Source: an uncultured Paracoccaceae bacterium (GTDB lineage: Bacteria > Pseudomonadota > Alphaproteobacteria > Rhodobacterales > Rhodobacteraceae). Taken from it: DNA of 64,000 bases. Positions within the stretch are counted from its first letter, which is position 1. Each line of letters starts with the position of its first letter. The stretch covers positions 124,001 through 188,000 of the forward strand of contig CANMIX010000008.1 in the NCBI GenBank assembly GCA_947497985.1, written 5' to 3'. The notes below the pieces were generated by a model. It did not search any database. It saw only the letters and a list, made by a program, of their open reading frames with translations, and was not told the DNA's origin. Position numbers and translations under genes: made by a program. Of the stretch, positions 51,910-61,363 are shown piece by piece.

Positions 51910-53802
51910 ATGAGTGATGAACCACAGACAGCCCCTTCGCAGGCCTCTCAGGACGCAGTCCCGCCGATGGGGTACAGTGTTATTCAGGACTATGTGAATA
52001 CCCTGGACGGATCCCCCGGCGTGTATCGTATGCTGGATGCGGAGAGCCGAGTTCTTTACGTTGGCAAGGCGCGAAACCTGAAGGCGCGGGTCAGCAACTA
52101 TACCCGACCCGGCAACAGCCCGCGGATCGAGAAGATGATCTCGCTCACCGCGACGATGATGTTTTTGACAACCCGGACCGAGACCGAGGCGCTGTTGTTG
52201 GAGCAGAACCTCATTAAGCAGCTGAAGCCCAAGTACAACGTGCTGCTGCGCGACGACAAAAGCTTTCCCAACATCTTGGTTGGCAAGGAACACGGGTTTC
52301 CACAAATCAAAAAACATCGTGGCGCGCGCAAAGAGAAAGGCAGCTATTTCGGCCCCTTTGCCAGCGCCGGTGCGGTGAACCGGACGCTGAACCAGCTGCA
52401 AAAGGCGTTTCTGTTGCGCAATTGCTCGGACAGCATGTTTGAAACCCGGACTCGGCCTTGTCTGCAATATCAGATCAAACGCTGTTCAGGTCCTTGCGTG
52501 GGGCTGATTTCGGAAGAGGATTATGCGCTCAGCGTGCGCGATGCCGAACGCTTTTTGTCGGGACGCTCAACCAAAGTTCAGGAAGAACTGGGTGAGCAGA
52601 TGATGAAAGCCTCGGAGGAGATGGAATTTGAACGTGCGGCCGCCTTGCGTGACCGGATCAAGGCGCTGACCCAGGTGCAATCGAGCCAGGGCATCAACCC
52701 ACGTGGCGTCACCGAAGCGGACATCATTGGCCTGCATATCGACAAGGGGCAGGCCTGTGTGCAGGTGTTCTTTATTCGCGCCAACCAGAACTGGGGGAAC
52801 CAGGATTTCTATCCCCGGATCGATGCGGACAATTCCCCGGCCGAGGTGATGGAGGCCTTTGTCGGGCAATTCTACTCCACCAAAGAGCCCCCGCGGCAGC
52901 TGATCTTGTCGGACGACATCGAAAACGCGGATTTGATGGTCGATGCCCTGACTGAGAAGGCAGGCCGAAAGGTAGAAATCATGGTGCCGCAGCGCGGGGA
53001 GAAAACCGAGCTGGTGGCAGGGGCGGTGCGCAATGCTCGCGAAAGCCTCGCCCGGCGGATGTCCGAAAGCGCGACGCAGGCGAAGCTGCTGCGCGGCATC
53101 GCCGAGGCCTTTGGCATGGACAAGCCACCCGCCCGGATCGAGGTCTACGACAACTCCCACATCCAAGGCACCAATGCGGTCGGGGGTATGATCGTCGCGG
53201 GACCCGAAGGGTTTATGAAAAACGCCTATCGCAAGTTTAACATCAAAGGGGAAGACTTGGTGCCGGGCGATGACTTTGGCATGATGAAGGAAGTGCTACA
53301 CCGCCGCTTCTCGCGGCTGTTGAAGGAAGATCCTGACCGCGACAAGGGCATGTGGCCCGATCTGCTGCTGATCGACGGCGGGGCCGGGCAGGTGAGTGCG
53401 GTGGCGGAGATCATGCGAGAGCACGGGGTGCAGGACATCCCGATGGTTGGTGTCGCAAAAGGTGTCGACCGCGACCATGGCAAGGAAGAGTTCCACCGGT
53501 TGGGACAACGCCCCTTTGCCCTACAACGTAACGACCCGGTGCTGTATTTCGTGCAGCGCATGCGTGATGAGGCACACCGGTTTGCGATCGGCACCCACCG
53601 TGCCAAGCGTGCCAAATCCATGGCGGCAAACCCGCTGGATGATGTGCCGGGCGTCGGCTCGGCCCGTAAACGCGCGCTCTTGAAGCATTTCGGCAGCGCC
53701 AAAGCAGTGACGCGCGCCAATTTACTGGACCTCAAAGCAGTGGATGGTATCTCAGAAGCTCTGGCTGAGCGGATTTACGATCACTTCCACGGTGTGGATT
53801 GA
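51910..53802 (+). CDS. uvrC: Excinuclease ABC subunit C
   Basis: I start at the ATG at 51910 ([11 protein letters not shown]); the track ORF adds 39 residues of non-conserved sequence. The 630-residue protein has the N-terminal GIY-YIG nuclease ([31 protein letters not shown]), a UVR motif ([16 protein letters not shown]), the RNase H-like C-terminal nuclease ([21 protein letters not shown]) and two helix-hairpin-helix motifs ([19 protein letters not shown]). It makes both incisions in nucleotide excision repair. Confidence 0.96.
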   Translation: MSDEPQTAPSQASQDAVPPMGYSVIQDYVNTLDGSPGVYRMLDAESRVLYVGKARNLKARVSNYTRPGNSPRIEKMISLTATMMFLTTRTETEALLLEQNLIKQLKPKYNVLLRDDKSFPNILVGKEHGFPQIKKHRGARKEKGSYFGPFASAGAVNRTLNQLQKAFLLRNCSDSMFETRTRPCLQYQIKRCSGPCVGLISEEDYALSVRDAERFLSGRSTKVQEELGEQMMKASEEMEFERAAALRDRIKALTQVQSSQGINPRGVTEADIIGLHIDKGQACVQVFFIRANQNWGNQDFYPRIDADNSPAEVMEAFVGQFYSTKEPPRQLILSDDIENADLMVDALTEKAGRKVEIMVPQRGEKTELVAGAVRNARESLARRMSESATQAKLLRGIAEAFGMDKPPARIEVYDNSHIQGTNAVGGMIVAGPEGFMKNAYRKFNIKGEDLVPGDDFGMMKEVLHRRFSRLLKEDPDRDKGMWPDLLLIDGGAGQVSAVAEIMREHGVQDIPMVGVAKGVDRDHGKEEFHRLGQRPFALQRNDPVLYFVQRMRDEAHRFAIGTHRAKRAKSMAANPLDDVPGVGSARKRALLKHFGSAKAVTRANLLDLKAVDGISEALAERIYDHFHGVD

Positions 53803-53874
53803 CGGTCGAATTTTGGAATTGGGCTGGATTGGCGTATAATAACCGCGTTTGTGTTTCCAGTTTCGGTGATTGTT

Positions 53875-54486
53875 ATGCCTGTTTCCCTGACCATGAAGAA
53901 TGTGACCTATGATACGTATTCGGTTAAGGGAAAGACCCTCGCCGATATCGCAAAAAGCATCAAAAAGTCCGGCCCTAAAGATCCCAATGACAAAAAGAAA
54001 GTCGCATTTCTGACCACCACCGCGCTGGATGCTGAGATCACCAAGGGCAAATATGGTGCCGACGGCAAAGCTAAGATCGACAAGAAAACCGGCTGGTATG
54101 AGGTGACTTACAAGATCAAGTCGCTGAAACTGATCCTGAGCCCATCGGTGCGCTGCCCCAAACGCAGTGTCAGCGGCCTGTCTCCGCGTGCAATGGTTGA
54201 ATGGTATCGCTTTTATGGCGCAGCATTGCTGCATGAGGCCGAGCACGTCAGTAAGGCCAAGAAAGAAAGCGAGAAGATCGCCAAAGAGATCGACAAGCTG
54301 CGCGGGAAAGGTTTGGCCGACACCGAAAAGGATGCACAGGCAATGGCCGAAGAAGACCTGAAACATGTGATCCACAATTACTTCTTCGTGGAACGTGAGC
54401 GGTTAAACGACATTCACCGAAAATTCGACCGCTCGACCCACCATGGGGAAAAGCACGGTGCCTTGTTGGACACAGCGATCCTGTGA
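53875..54486 (+). CDS. DUF922-like protein with HExxH-type motif, cytoplasmic
   Basis: I start at Met 53875, though 53893 is also possible. The 203-residue protein has a WYEVTYKIKSLKLILSPSVRCPKRS strand region and LLHEAEHVSKAKKESEKIAKEIDKL, where HEAEH is like the zinc motif of DUF922 putative proteases. Unlike most DUF922 proteins it has no signal peptide. It is rich in Lys. Function unknown; the family call is tentative. It lies between uvrC and pgsA. Confidence 0.6.
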   Translation: MPVSLTMKNVTYDTYSVKGKTLADIAKSIKKSGPKDPNDKKKVAFLTTTALDAEITKGKYGADGKAKIDKKTGWYEVTYKIKSLKLILSPSVRCPKRSVSGLSPRAMVEWYRFYGAALLHEAEHVSKAKKESEKIAKEIDKLRGKGLADTEKDAQAMAEEDLKHVIHNYFFVERERLNDIHRKFDRSTHHGEKHGALLDTAIL

Positions 54487-54550
54487 TCAAACCTTAGTTG
54501 CGAGGAATTGTCCGCTTTTAACTTTGCGGTTCGGCGGATAATGTGCCGCC

Positions 54551-55222
54551 ATGAAATGGAACCTGCCCAATATCCTCACCACTCTGCGGCTGCTGGCAGC
54601 GCCCGGCGTGGCAATCATGTTTCTGTATTTTGCGCGCCCTTTGGCCGATTGGCTGGCGCTTTTATTGTTTATGGGGGCCGCGGTTACCGATTGGTTTGAT
54701 GGCTACCTGGCACGAGCCTGGAAACAAGAGACCAAAGTTGGCGCAATGCTTGATCCGATCGCGGACAAGGCAATGGTTTTAGTCGCTCTGATGGTGATTG
54801 TTGGCTACTCAGACACCAACTGGATCCCGTGGCTGGTGCTGCCTGCAACCGTGATCCTGTTTCGCGAAGTTTTTGTCTCGGGTATGCGCGAATACCTTGG
54901 CGATACTGCTGGCACGTTAAAAGTCACCAAACTTGCGAAATGGAAGACAACAGTTCAGATGGTTGCAATCGCCGTTTTGTTCAGCCGCGGCATCTTTGAA
55001 CATTACCTTGGCATGTCTGTCTGGGGCATGGATCAGGAAATGGTGGACCAGATCATGGCGGGGGAAGTTGAAGATACGCTCAACATTCGTCTGATGTTTG
55101 AAGGTTTGGTGTGGAGCGGGCGTTTGGGGCTGTGGTTATTGTGGCTGGCAGCTGTTTTGACCTTTGTCACGGGCGCAGATTACCTGCGTAAGGCAATGCC
55201 ACATCTGAAGGAGCCTGTGTAA
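54551..55222 (+). CDS. pgsA: CDP-diacylglycerol--glycerol-3-phosphate 3-phosphatidyltransferase
   Basis: The 223-residue inner-membrane protein starts MKWNLPNILTTLRLLAAPGVAI and has the CDP-alcohol transferase motif DGYLARAWKQETKVGAMLDPIADK. It makes phosphatidylglycerol phosphate. Its stop shares a base with the moaD start (TAATG), as in other Rhodobacterales where pgsA-moaD-moaE form an operon. Confidence 0.96.
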   Translation: MKWNLPNILTTLRLLAAPGVAIMFLYFARPLADWLALLLFMGAAVTDWFDGYLARAWKQETKVGAMLDPIADKAMVLVALMVIVGYSDTNWIPWLVLPATVILFREVFVSGMREYLGDTAGTLKVTKLAKWKTTVQMVAIAVLFSRGIFEHYLGMSVWGMDQEMVDQIMAGEVEDTLNIRLMFEGLVWSGRLGLWLLWLAAVLTFVTGADYLRKAMPHLKEPV

Positions 55223-55467
55223 TGGATGTTCTCTATTTTGCTTGGGTGCGCGAACGGATTGGCCTTCCCCGTGAAAAGGTGGAAACCTCGGCCAACACTG
55301 TGATGGAACTGGTGGAAGAACTGAAATCACGCGAGGAGCGTTATGCGGCCGCATTCGCCGATATCTCTGCTCTGCGCGTGGCCTTGGACCAGGAATTAAG
55401 CGAGTTTGATGCGCCTTTGGAGGGCGTGCGCGAGGTTGCGTTCTTCCCTCCGATGACCGGAGGTTAA
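55222..55467 (+). CDS. moaD: Molybdopterin synthase small subunit MoaD
   Basis: The 81-residue ubiquitin-like protein starts MDVLYFAWVRERIGLPREKVE and ends FFPPMTGG, whose C-terminal GG is thiocarboxylated to donate sulfur. It partners MoaE, encoded next. Confidence 0.96.
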   Translation: MDVLYFAWVRERIGLPREKVETSANTVMELVEELKSREERYAAAFADISALRVALDQELSEFDAPLEGVREVAFFPPMTGG

Positions 55468-55470
55468 TTC

Positions 55471-55917
55471 ATGCGGGTTGAGGTTCAGGAAGCCCCCTTT
55501 GATGTGGGCGCTGTGACATCAGAGTTCACAAGCGGTGCCAAAGGGGCAGGGGCAATCGTGACCTTTACCGGTGTGGTGCGCGAGGCAGATGCAGGCGCGA
55601 TGACGGTGATGGAGATCGAACATTACCCCGCCATGACCCAAAAGGCTCTGGAACAGATCGCAACCCAAGCGATTGAGCGCTGGTCCTTGGCGGATGCTCT
55701 GGTCATCCACCGCTTTGGGCGTTTGTCGCCCGGCGATCAGATCATGATGGTTGCAACGGCTTCGCGTCATCGCAAAGACGCCTTTGAAGCGGCCGAATTC
55801 TTGATGGATTATCTGAAATCTCGCGCCCCGTTTTGGAAGAAAGAGATCCTAAATGATGGTTCAGCTGATTGGGTCGCTGCCAAAGATGGTGATGAAAAAG
55901 CTCTGGAACGATGGTAA
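55471..55917 (+). CDS. moaE: Molybdopterin synthase large subunit MoaE
   Basis: The 148-residue protein has AIVTFTGVVREAD, MEIEHYPAMTQKALEQIA, IHRFGRLSPGDQIMMVATASRHRKDAFEAAEFLMD and the active-site lysine region PFWKKE. With MoaD it converts cyclic pyranopterin monophosphate to molybdopterin. Three bases separate it from moaD. Confidence 0.96.
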   Translation: MRVEVQEAPFDVGAVTSEFTSGAKGAGAIVTFTGVVREADAGAMTVMEIEHYPAMTQKALEQIATQAIERWSLADALVIHRFGRLSPGDQIMMVATASRHRKDAFEAAEFLMDYLKSRAPFWKKEILNDGSADWVAAKDGDEKALERW

Positions 55918-56050
55918 GTGACGCGTGAAAGTGGAAGATAGGCTTTTGCGGTCTATTAATTCCAATTGATAGATGTGTCTCGAAGTTTTATTGTCCGATA
56001 AATCTCCGCCAATTTTTAGTTTAAATTGTTTCATAGTAGGTGGCAATAAA

Positions 56051-56509
56051 ATGGAAGTAACGACCGAGCTCTTGTTAGTTGCTGCAGAAAAATTGCATGC
56101 AGACTATGTAACTGTTTCCGTGCCAGATTTCGCGCCTGAGGCACTGCCAATGTCCCTGCGTATTGGTATCTTCTCCGCTGAGACAGGTGTGCTTCGGTGG
56201 GTTTCTTTGCCCGCATCAGGAACGTTTTGCGCGCGTGTAATGCGCGAATCGTCGCCTCTTTTTGTGTCATGTCTGAGCGAGGCTGAACAACAGGTAGCCT
56301 GCGGTTTGCTGCAGGATACGGGGCCTTTTGCCTATCTAGGTGTCCCAATTCCCGCAGTGACCGGTGGCTCAATTGGGACATTGGCCGCCATATGCAAGGG
56401 CGAACGGGCATGGTCCAAAGCAGATGCAGATGATGCAGAACATATCGCGGGCAAGATTGGGTTTGAAATGCTACCCCCTGAAATGCGGGACGCTCAAAAC
56501 CTCGTCTAA
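56051..56509 (+). CDS. GAF-domain-like protein
   Basis: I start at the ATG at 56051 (MEVTTELLLVAAEKLHADYVTVSV), which has AGGTGG seven bases upstream. The 152-residue product has a GAF-like pattern: RVMRESSPLFVSCLS, FAYLGVPIPAVTGGSIGTLAAICKGERAWSKADADDAEHIA. There is no output domain. It may bind a small ligand and act with a partner protein. Similarity is by fold pattern only. Confidence 0.65.
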   Translation: MEVTTELLLVAAEKLHADYVTVSVPDFAPEALPMSLRIGIFSAETGVLRWVSLPASGTFCARVMRESSPLFVSCLSEAEQQVACGLLQDTGPFAYLGVPIPAVTGGSIGTLAAICKGERAWSKADADDAEHIAGKIGFEMLPPEMRDAQNLV

Positions 56510-56527
56510 AAGCGGCCATAAACGTGT

Positions 56528-56842
56528 TTAACGACCCAATTGGCTGCGCAGTTCTTCGGCCTCTCGACGCGCGTCGCGCAAACCGTCCATTGTGGCCCGC
56601 AATTCCGCCTCGGTCTGGGTCAGTTGGTTCACCAGTTCCGCTTCACGTTGTTGCAGATAGGTGATCGCCTGGTCGCGGGTCTCTTCTGCAGCGTGCAGCT
56701 CTTGGCTCATCCGGTCCAGATCCGCGACGTCGCTTTGTTTCACACGGGTGAAGCGATGCACCAGCCAATTTGCAAACCAGCCGAGCGTAAAGGCCACGAA
56801 GAGAATAATCGCGGTGGTGATGATAAACTCGGTCCGGTTCAT
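56528..56842 (-). CDS. Small membrane protein with coiled coil
   Basis: The 104-residue protein has one N-terminal membrane helix (FIITTAIILFVAFTLGWFANWLVHRF) and then a long heptad-rich stretch (AEETRDQAITYLQQREAELVNQLTQTEAELRAT). Its ATG overlaps the end of the OmpA-family gene by four bases, so the two are translationally coupled and probably act together at the envelope. Conserved-looking but of unknown function. Confidence 0.75.
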   Translation of the reverse strand: MNRTEFIITTAIILFVAFTLGWFANWLVHRFTRVKQSDVADLDRMSQELHAAEETRDQAITYLQQREAELVNQLTQTEAELRATMDGLRDARREAEELRSQLGR

Positions 56843-58734
56843 TCAGAGGGTCCTTCACTCTCACTGTCGGGCGGGGTGGCTGCATCGGGCGCCTCTGGGG
56901 CATCTGATGCGTTTGCTTCGTCAGTCGCGTTGTTGAGAACTTGGAAAACGATCCGTCGGTTCGCTTCACGTCCTTCTTCGGTCTCATTGTCGGCAATAGG
57001 TTGAGTTTCACCGTAACCGCGCGCGACAAATGTCAACGTTGGGATGCGTCGCGCGCGCAGCTCGTTGAGGACAGATTGAGCCCGCGATTGGCTCAACCGC
57101 TCGTTCATGATCTCTCGGCCTTGGCTGTCGGTGTGCCCCTGAATTTCGAGCTGCACCGGCCCGCAATGCTCCAAAACAGTGGCAATCTGGTCAAGGGTCG
57201 CGCTGCTGCCGCCCGCCACCGTGGCCGAGCCGGGTTCGAATGCAATCTTGCCGCTGTCCTGTACAACGGTCAGCTGCTCCTGACATTGTTCCGGTGTCAG
57301 AGGCTGGTCTTCGGGGATCGGCGGCTCTTCGTAAGTGATGGCCAACTCATAAGTCGCGCGTTCGCCAAGGCGGGTGGAAAATAGTTTTGCGACCTCCGCC
57401 GGAGCGTCCTCGTCGAAACTGACACCACGTACAGAAATCACCTGTGGAGTGACGTTGACCAATCCACGTTCAAGATGAGAGAGGGCTTCCAGTGCGGACA
57501 AAACCTGCATGTTCCAATCCATCGGCAGCTTGTCTGACACGCGTGCCGCTGAATGAACACGTTCCGCCCCAAACCGCGCCTGGGCAAAGCTGCTGGTTAA
57601 TGTGTGTTGGGTTTGGTCCGCAACATAACCCCGCAACAGAACCTGTCCTTCGGGGCTTAGAGTGGCCGTAAATTCGGGCTGTGCGTCTTCTTCTTCGCTC
57701 TCTGGTTCGGGTAGGATGGCATGCAGTGCAAAAACCTGCGGCAGATCGCTTTTTAGTTTGCCCACGACACGATCAAACAATGCCTGTTCGGTACCTTGAA
57801 CAGCAGCCAGCGTTATATCGGCATTGGCCAGGGTCAGCGTGCCAGCGCCGAGCTTCGCCAGGCTAGCGAGGCTTTCTTCAACCGCGCGTGACCAATTGGG
57901 CGAGGGGACCCCCATGCCAATGGTGCAGTGTTCATCCGCGTCGAGCCCAGCTTTGCGTGCGGCATTCAGGATCCGGGTACGGCTGGCTTCGCTATCGGCG
58001 GAACAGGCATCAAAGTGGCCGCCGTTTTCATCCAGCGTGAAGCGCAAAGTGAAGGGCGTAATGACAGGGCGTGGCGCTTTTAGATTCAGTTCCAGCCGCA
58101 ACCCACCCGTTGCCATCCGGTTCAGCCGCGCCTCCAGTCGCTTCTTTTCATCAGTGCTGTTGGTATTGGCCGTGATCGCAACAGCGCCGGGTTTGACCGA
58201 AATTTTTGAGCTTGGCAGTTGTTCCAAAGCTTTCAGGGCAAATCGCATGGCCGCGGGCCATCCTTGCGGGGCGGCATATGTCGTTGATTCCAAAAAATCG
58301 GCAACTTGGGGCGCGCCAACAAGGTCTTCCAGTTGATCTATGACATCCTCGCGGTCTGTGCCCGAAGGGACCAAACCGATAATCGAAATACCCGCGTCGT
58401 TGCGCAGAATTTCGGCTGAGAATTGTGGCGGCGCAATGCCCCGCGACGGGGTCACCTGCATTCGGTCGATGATGCGCGATCCATCTACAATGGTGCCAAC
58501 CTGTGACTTGGCAGCAAACCGGTCGGCCTCGTCCGGCGCGGTACCTTCCAGGATGACGCTCAATCCGTCTGCAGTGACTTCCGCCCAGTTGAAGCCGCCG
58601 TCGTCCAGTATTTGGCGAACCGCAGACTCGCTTCCACGCTCCATCCCAGTTGCCGCAAAGCCGGCGACAATGAGGCTCAGCGCGGCGGCCGTGACAAAGG
58701 TTGCCCCGGTAATCAGCACAGGAGGTAGCCGCAT
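56839..58734 (-). CDS. OmpA-family envelope protein with long N-terminal repeats
   Basis: The 631-residue protein has one N-terminal hydrophobic segment (ITGATFVTAAALSLIVAGFAA), about 450 residues of repeated alpha/beta units resembling BON domains (for example VRQILDDGGFNWAEVTADGLSVILEGTAP), and a C-terminal OmpA peptidoglycan-binding domain (QGHTDSQG, NERLSQSRAQSVLNELRARRI, GETQPIADNETEEGREANRRI). It is neither a porin barrel nor a lipoprotein. The layout recalls BON-OmpA proteins such as mycobacterial ArfA. It probably anchors the inner membrane to the cell wall. Confidence 0.85.
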   Translation of the reverse strand: MRLPPVLITGATFVTAAALSLIVAGFAATGMERGSESAVRQILDDGGFNWAEVTADGLSVILEGTAPDEADRFAAKSQVGTIVDGSRIIDRMQVTPSRGIAPPQFSAEILRNDAGISIIGLVPSGTDREDVIDQLEDLVGAPQVADFLESTTYAAPQGWPAAMRFALKALEQLPSSKISVKPGAVAITANTNSTDEKKRLEARLNRMATGGLRLELNLKAPRPVITPFTLRFTLDENGGHFDACSADSEASRTRILNAARKAGLDADEHCTIGMGVPSPNWSRAVEESLASLAKLGAGTLTLANADITLAAVQGTEQALFDRVVGKLKSDLPQVFALHAILPEPESEEEDAQPEFTATLSPEGQVLLRGYVADQTQHTLTSSFAQARFGAERVHSAARVSDKLPMDWNMQVLSALEALSHLERGLVNVTPQVISVRGVSFDEDAPAEVAKLFSTRLGERATYELAITYEEPPIPEDQPLTPEQCQEQLTVVQDSGKIAFEPGSATVAGGSSATLDQIATVLEHCGPVQLEIQGHTDSQGREIMNERLSQSRAQSVLNELRARRIPTLTFVARGYGETQPIADNETEEGREANRRIVFQVLNNATDEANASDAPEAPDAATPPDSESEGPSE

Positions 58735-58794
58735 AAACTGGTCAGTCCCTTAATTGTTCGCAAATGTCATAGCGGCGATGCGTTTGATTTTCAA

Positions 58795-59757
58795 TCAGGC
58801 GAACAATGCTACGACCAAGAAGATAAGCGGAATCAAGCCGGTATCCCGGTTGAGTCGAAAGAGTTTCAGCAACCTTTCACTGTTTTCGGGATCAAAGCCG
58901 CGCAATTGCCAGGTCAAATGCCAGCCCATGGCCCAAGGTGCGGCCAACGCCAGTGCCAATTTCACGGGCGAGCCTTCGGTGCCAAGCGCGGTTAGAACAG
59001 CCAATGCCATGAATGTAACCGTCGCCACGATAAAGCGGCGCAGCCACTTGGGGGTTTCATCTTCGAACAGGCGGGCGGTTGATTTCACGCCGATCAATGC
59101 GTCATCTTCGGCGTCCTGATGGGCATAGATTGTGTCGTAAAACAGGGTCCAGGTCACACCTGCAAGATACAACAAGACCGGCGCCCAATGCAGGCTGCCG
59201 GTATGGGCAACCCAAGCCCACAGTGCGCCCCAGTTTAAGGCGATGCCAAGAAAGGCTTGCGGCCACCATGTAAACCGTTTTGCAAACGGGTAAATCGCTA
59301 CTGGCAACAGCGCCAGAACACCCATCGCAATCGCGGCCAGGTTAAAGGTAAAAAGAATACAAGCGCTTAGCGCGACCTGTAGCCCCATCCAGGTCAGCGC
59401 TTGTTTGACGCTGACCTGCCCGGATGGCAACGGTCGCGATTGTGTGCGGCTTACCTCGGCGTCAATTTTGCGGTCTGTAATATCGTTCCACGTACAGCCA
59501 GCGCCCCGCATCAGCCAAGACCCGGCCGCACAGGCCACAACGATCCACAAATCATGCCATCCGATGACCCGATCGACAAGCATCGCCAAAACCAGACTCC
59601 AAAGGCAGGGGATTAACAGAAGCCAAGTGCCAATGGGGCGGTCCGCACGGCTAAGGCGCAGATAAGGGCGGCTCCATTCGGGGGCATATGTGTCAACCCA
59701 GTTCCCTTTGACCGCATCTGCGACCTGACCATCTGGTGTTGGGGCGTTGCCTTGCAT
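58795..59757 (-). CDS. ubiA: 4-hydroxybenzoate polyprenyltransferase
   Basis: The true start is the ATG at 59757 (MQGNAPTPDGQVADAVKGNW); the 587-residue track ORF continues only as an antisense shadow of rsmE. The 320-residue inner-membrane protein has RLSRADRPIGTWLLLIPCLWSL, the first Asp motif NDITDRKIDAEVSRTQSRPLPSG, and the second YAHQDAEDDALIGVKSTA. It prenylates 4-hydroxybenzoate in ubiquinone synthesis. Confidence 0.95.
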   Translation of the reverse strand: MQGNAPTPDGQVADAVKGNWVDTYAPEWSRPYLRLSRADRPIGTWLLLIPCLWSLVLAMLVDRVIGWHDLWIVVACAAGSWLMRGAGCTWNDITDRKIDAEVSRTQSRPLPSGQVSVKQALTWMGLQVALSACILFTFNLAAIAMGVLALLPVAIYPFAKRFTWWPQAFLGIALNWGALWAWVAHTGSLHWAPVLLYLAGVTWTLFYDTIYAHQDAEDDALIGVKSTARLFEDETPKWLRRFIVATVTFMALAVLTALGTEGSPVKLALALAAPWAMGWHLTWQLRGFDPENSERLLKLFRLNRDTGLIPLIFLVVALFA

Positions 59758-59769
59758 ATGTAAGCTCTC

Positions 59770-60495
59770 ATGAGTGCAAAAGTCAGACTGTATGTAGAGC
59801 ACCCTTTGGGGGCAGGGCAATCGGTTCCTCTGGATCGCGATCAGGCGCATTACCTTTTTGGTGTGATGCGGCTGCAAATCGGCGCGCAGGTGGCACTGTT
59901 CAATGGCCGCGATGGGGAATGGACTTGCGACGTGGTCGAGGCGGGGAAACGTGCCGGGGTTTTGTCCTGTGCCAGCCAGGCCAAACCGTTGCAGATGCCG
60001 CCGGACCTTTGGTTGCTGTTCGCCCCGATTAAAAAAGCCCGCACCGATTTCATTGTTGAAAAAGCGGCTGAGATGGGCGCCGCTAGGATCCTGCCAGTAC
60101 AGACCGAATTCACCAACTCGGATCGTATTCGCCAAGACCGCCTGCAAGCGCACGCAGTCGAAGCAGCGGAGCAATGTGGCGGCACCTATGTCCCTAAAGT
60201 GGTAGAGCTGCAAAAACTCGGCCGGGTTCTGGATCAATGGCCCAGCGAACGCCAATTGATGTTTTGCGACGAGGCTGAGGTCGGCAACGCGCTGGAACTG
60301 GCTGCGGATGCGCATCCTGATGCTCCTTGGGCCATTTTGATCGGCCCCGAGGGAGGATTTTCCGAAAACGAACGCAAACGCTTGCATGGGTTGGCGCAAT
60401 CGCATGTTGTGAGTCTCGGCCCTCGTATTCTGCGCGCAGATACAGCGGCGGTGGCCGCGATGACCCTTTGGCAGAAAACTCTGGGAGATTGGTGA
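59770..60495 (+). CDS. rsmE: 16S rRNA (uracil-1498-N3)-methyltransferase
   Basis: The 241-residue protein has the RsmE layout: an N-terminal PUA-like part (LYVEHPLGAGQSVPLDRDQAHYLFGVMRL), FAPIKKARTDFIVEKAAEMGAARILPVQTEFT and the SPOUT knot IGPEGGFSENE ... SLGPRILRADTAA. It is divergent from ubiA with 12 bases between the start codons. Confidence 0.95.
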   Translation: MSAKVRLYVEHPLGAGQSVPLDRDQAHYLFGVMRLQIGAQVALFNGRDGEWTCDVVEAGKRAGVLSCASQAKPLQMPPDLWLLFAPIKKARTDFIVEKAAEMGAARILPVQTEFTNSDRIRQDRLQAHAVEAAEQCGGTYVPKVVELQKLGRVLDQWPSERQLMFCDEAEVGNALELAADAHPDAPWAILIGPEGGFSENERKRLHGLAQSHVVSLGPRILRADTAAVAAMTLWQKTLGDW

Positions 60496-60496
60496 C

Positions 60497-61363
60497 ATGT
60501 GGCGCGCCGCAACAGAACAGGATTTGGAGTGGGTCGACACGTTTCTCCGTGACCACATTCAAAGTTCTATGTTTTTGTTGGGTAACCTTCGTGACTTTGG
60601 TCTCCACTCCGAAGCGCCATATGCGTTGAAACTGTGGGTTCTCGAACGCGGAAAGGGCGTATTTGCGATTGCCAATTCAGGCACGATTCTGATGCAGGTC
60701 CCCGATGCGCCTAACGGTGTTTGGCAAGCCGCCGCGGCACTAATTGCGGGGCGAGACGTCACCGGCATTCTCGGAGACGCGCCACAGGTGCGCCGTTTTG
60801 CTGAGGCTGCGGGTTTGGCCGCAGTGGACATGCTGTTGGATAGCGACGACCTTGGGTTTCAAATCACTTTGTCTGATGTGAGGCTTGCTCCGCGCTCAGG
60901 TGATCGACTGATCCGTTTGGTCGACGCCAACCGGCCGTTGGTCGAAAGTTGGCGCGCGACCTACAACTGTGAAGCAATCGGAATGGATCCTGATACAGCA
61001 AAGTCGCGGGCTTGTAGCGAGATTGCCAAATACGTGGAAAACGACAGCCATCGTGTCTTGTTGTCCAATGGGGTGCCTGTTGCCATGACCGGGTTCAACA
61101 CACGGTTGCCAGACGTCGTGCAGATTGGTGGTGTTTTCACCCCACCGGAACTGCGCGGCCAGGGCCATGCGCGCCACGCTGTCGCCCTGCATCTGGCAGA
61201 AGCGCAACATGATGGCGCTAAGGACGCAGTTCTCTTTGCTGCAAATGCGGCCGCCGCATCGGCCTATCGTGCGGTGGGCTTCCAGCCAGCGGGTAAATTT
61301 GCGCTAATGCTGTTTCGAAATGCACAAAAAATCCGCACACTAAATGTGGAGGCACGCACATGA
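60497..61363 (+). CDS. GNAT-family N-acetyltransferase
   Basis: The 288-residue protein has a divergent N-terminal half and a C-terminal GNAT fold with QIGGVFTPPELRGQGHARHAVALHLAEA (the RGQGHA acetyl-CoA loop) and LFAANAAAASAYRAVGFQP. The long N-terminus suggests a two-domain acetyltransferase. Substrate unknown. It begins one base after rsmE, and its end overlaps the next gene by four bases. Confidence 0.88.
   Translation: MWRAATEQDLEWVDTFLRDHIQSSMFLLGNLRDFGLHSEAPYALKLWVLERGKGVFAIANSGTILMQVPDAPNGVWQAAAALIAGRDVTGILGDAPQVRRFAEAAGLAAVDMLLDSDDLGFQITLSDVRLAPRSGDRLIRLVDANRPLVESWRATYNCEAIGMDPDTAKSRACSEIAKYVENDSHRVLLSNGVPVAMTGFNTRLPDVVQIGGVFTPPELRGQGHARHAVALHLAEAQHDGAKDAVLFAANAAAASAYRAVGFQPAGKFALMLFRNAQKIRTLNVEART

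Noticed and set aside
59758-60558. N-terminal extension of ubiA to 587 residues in the ORF track
   Set aside because: The extra 267 codons are antisense to rsmE and GNAT and show no domain; the conserved UbiA sequence begins near the ATG at 59757.
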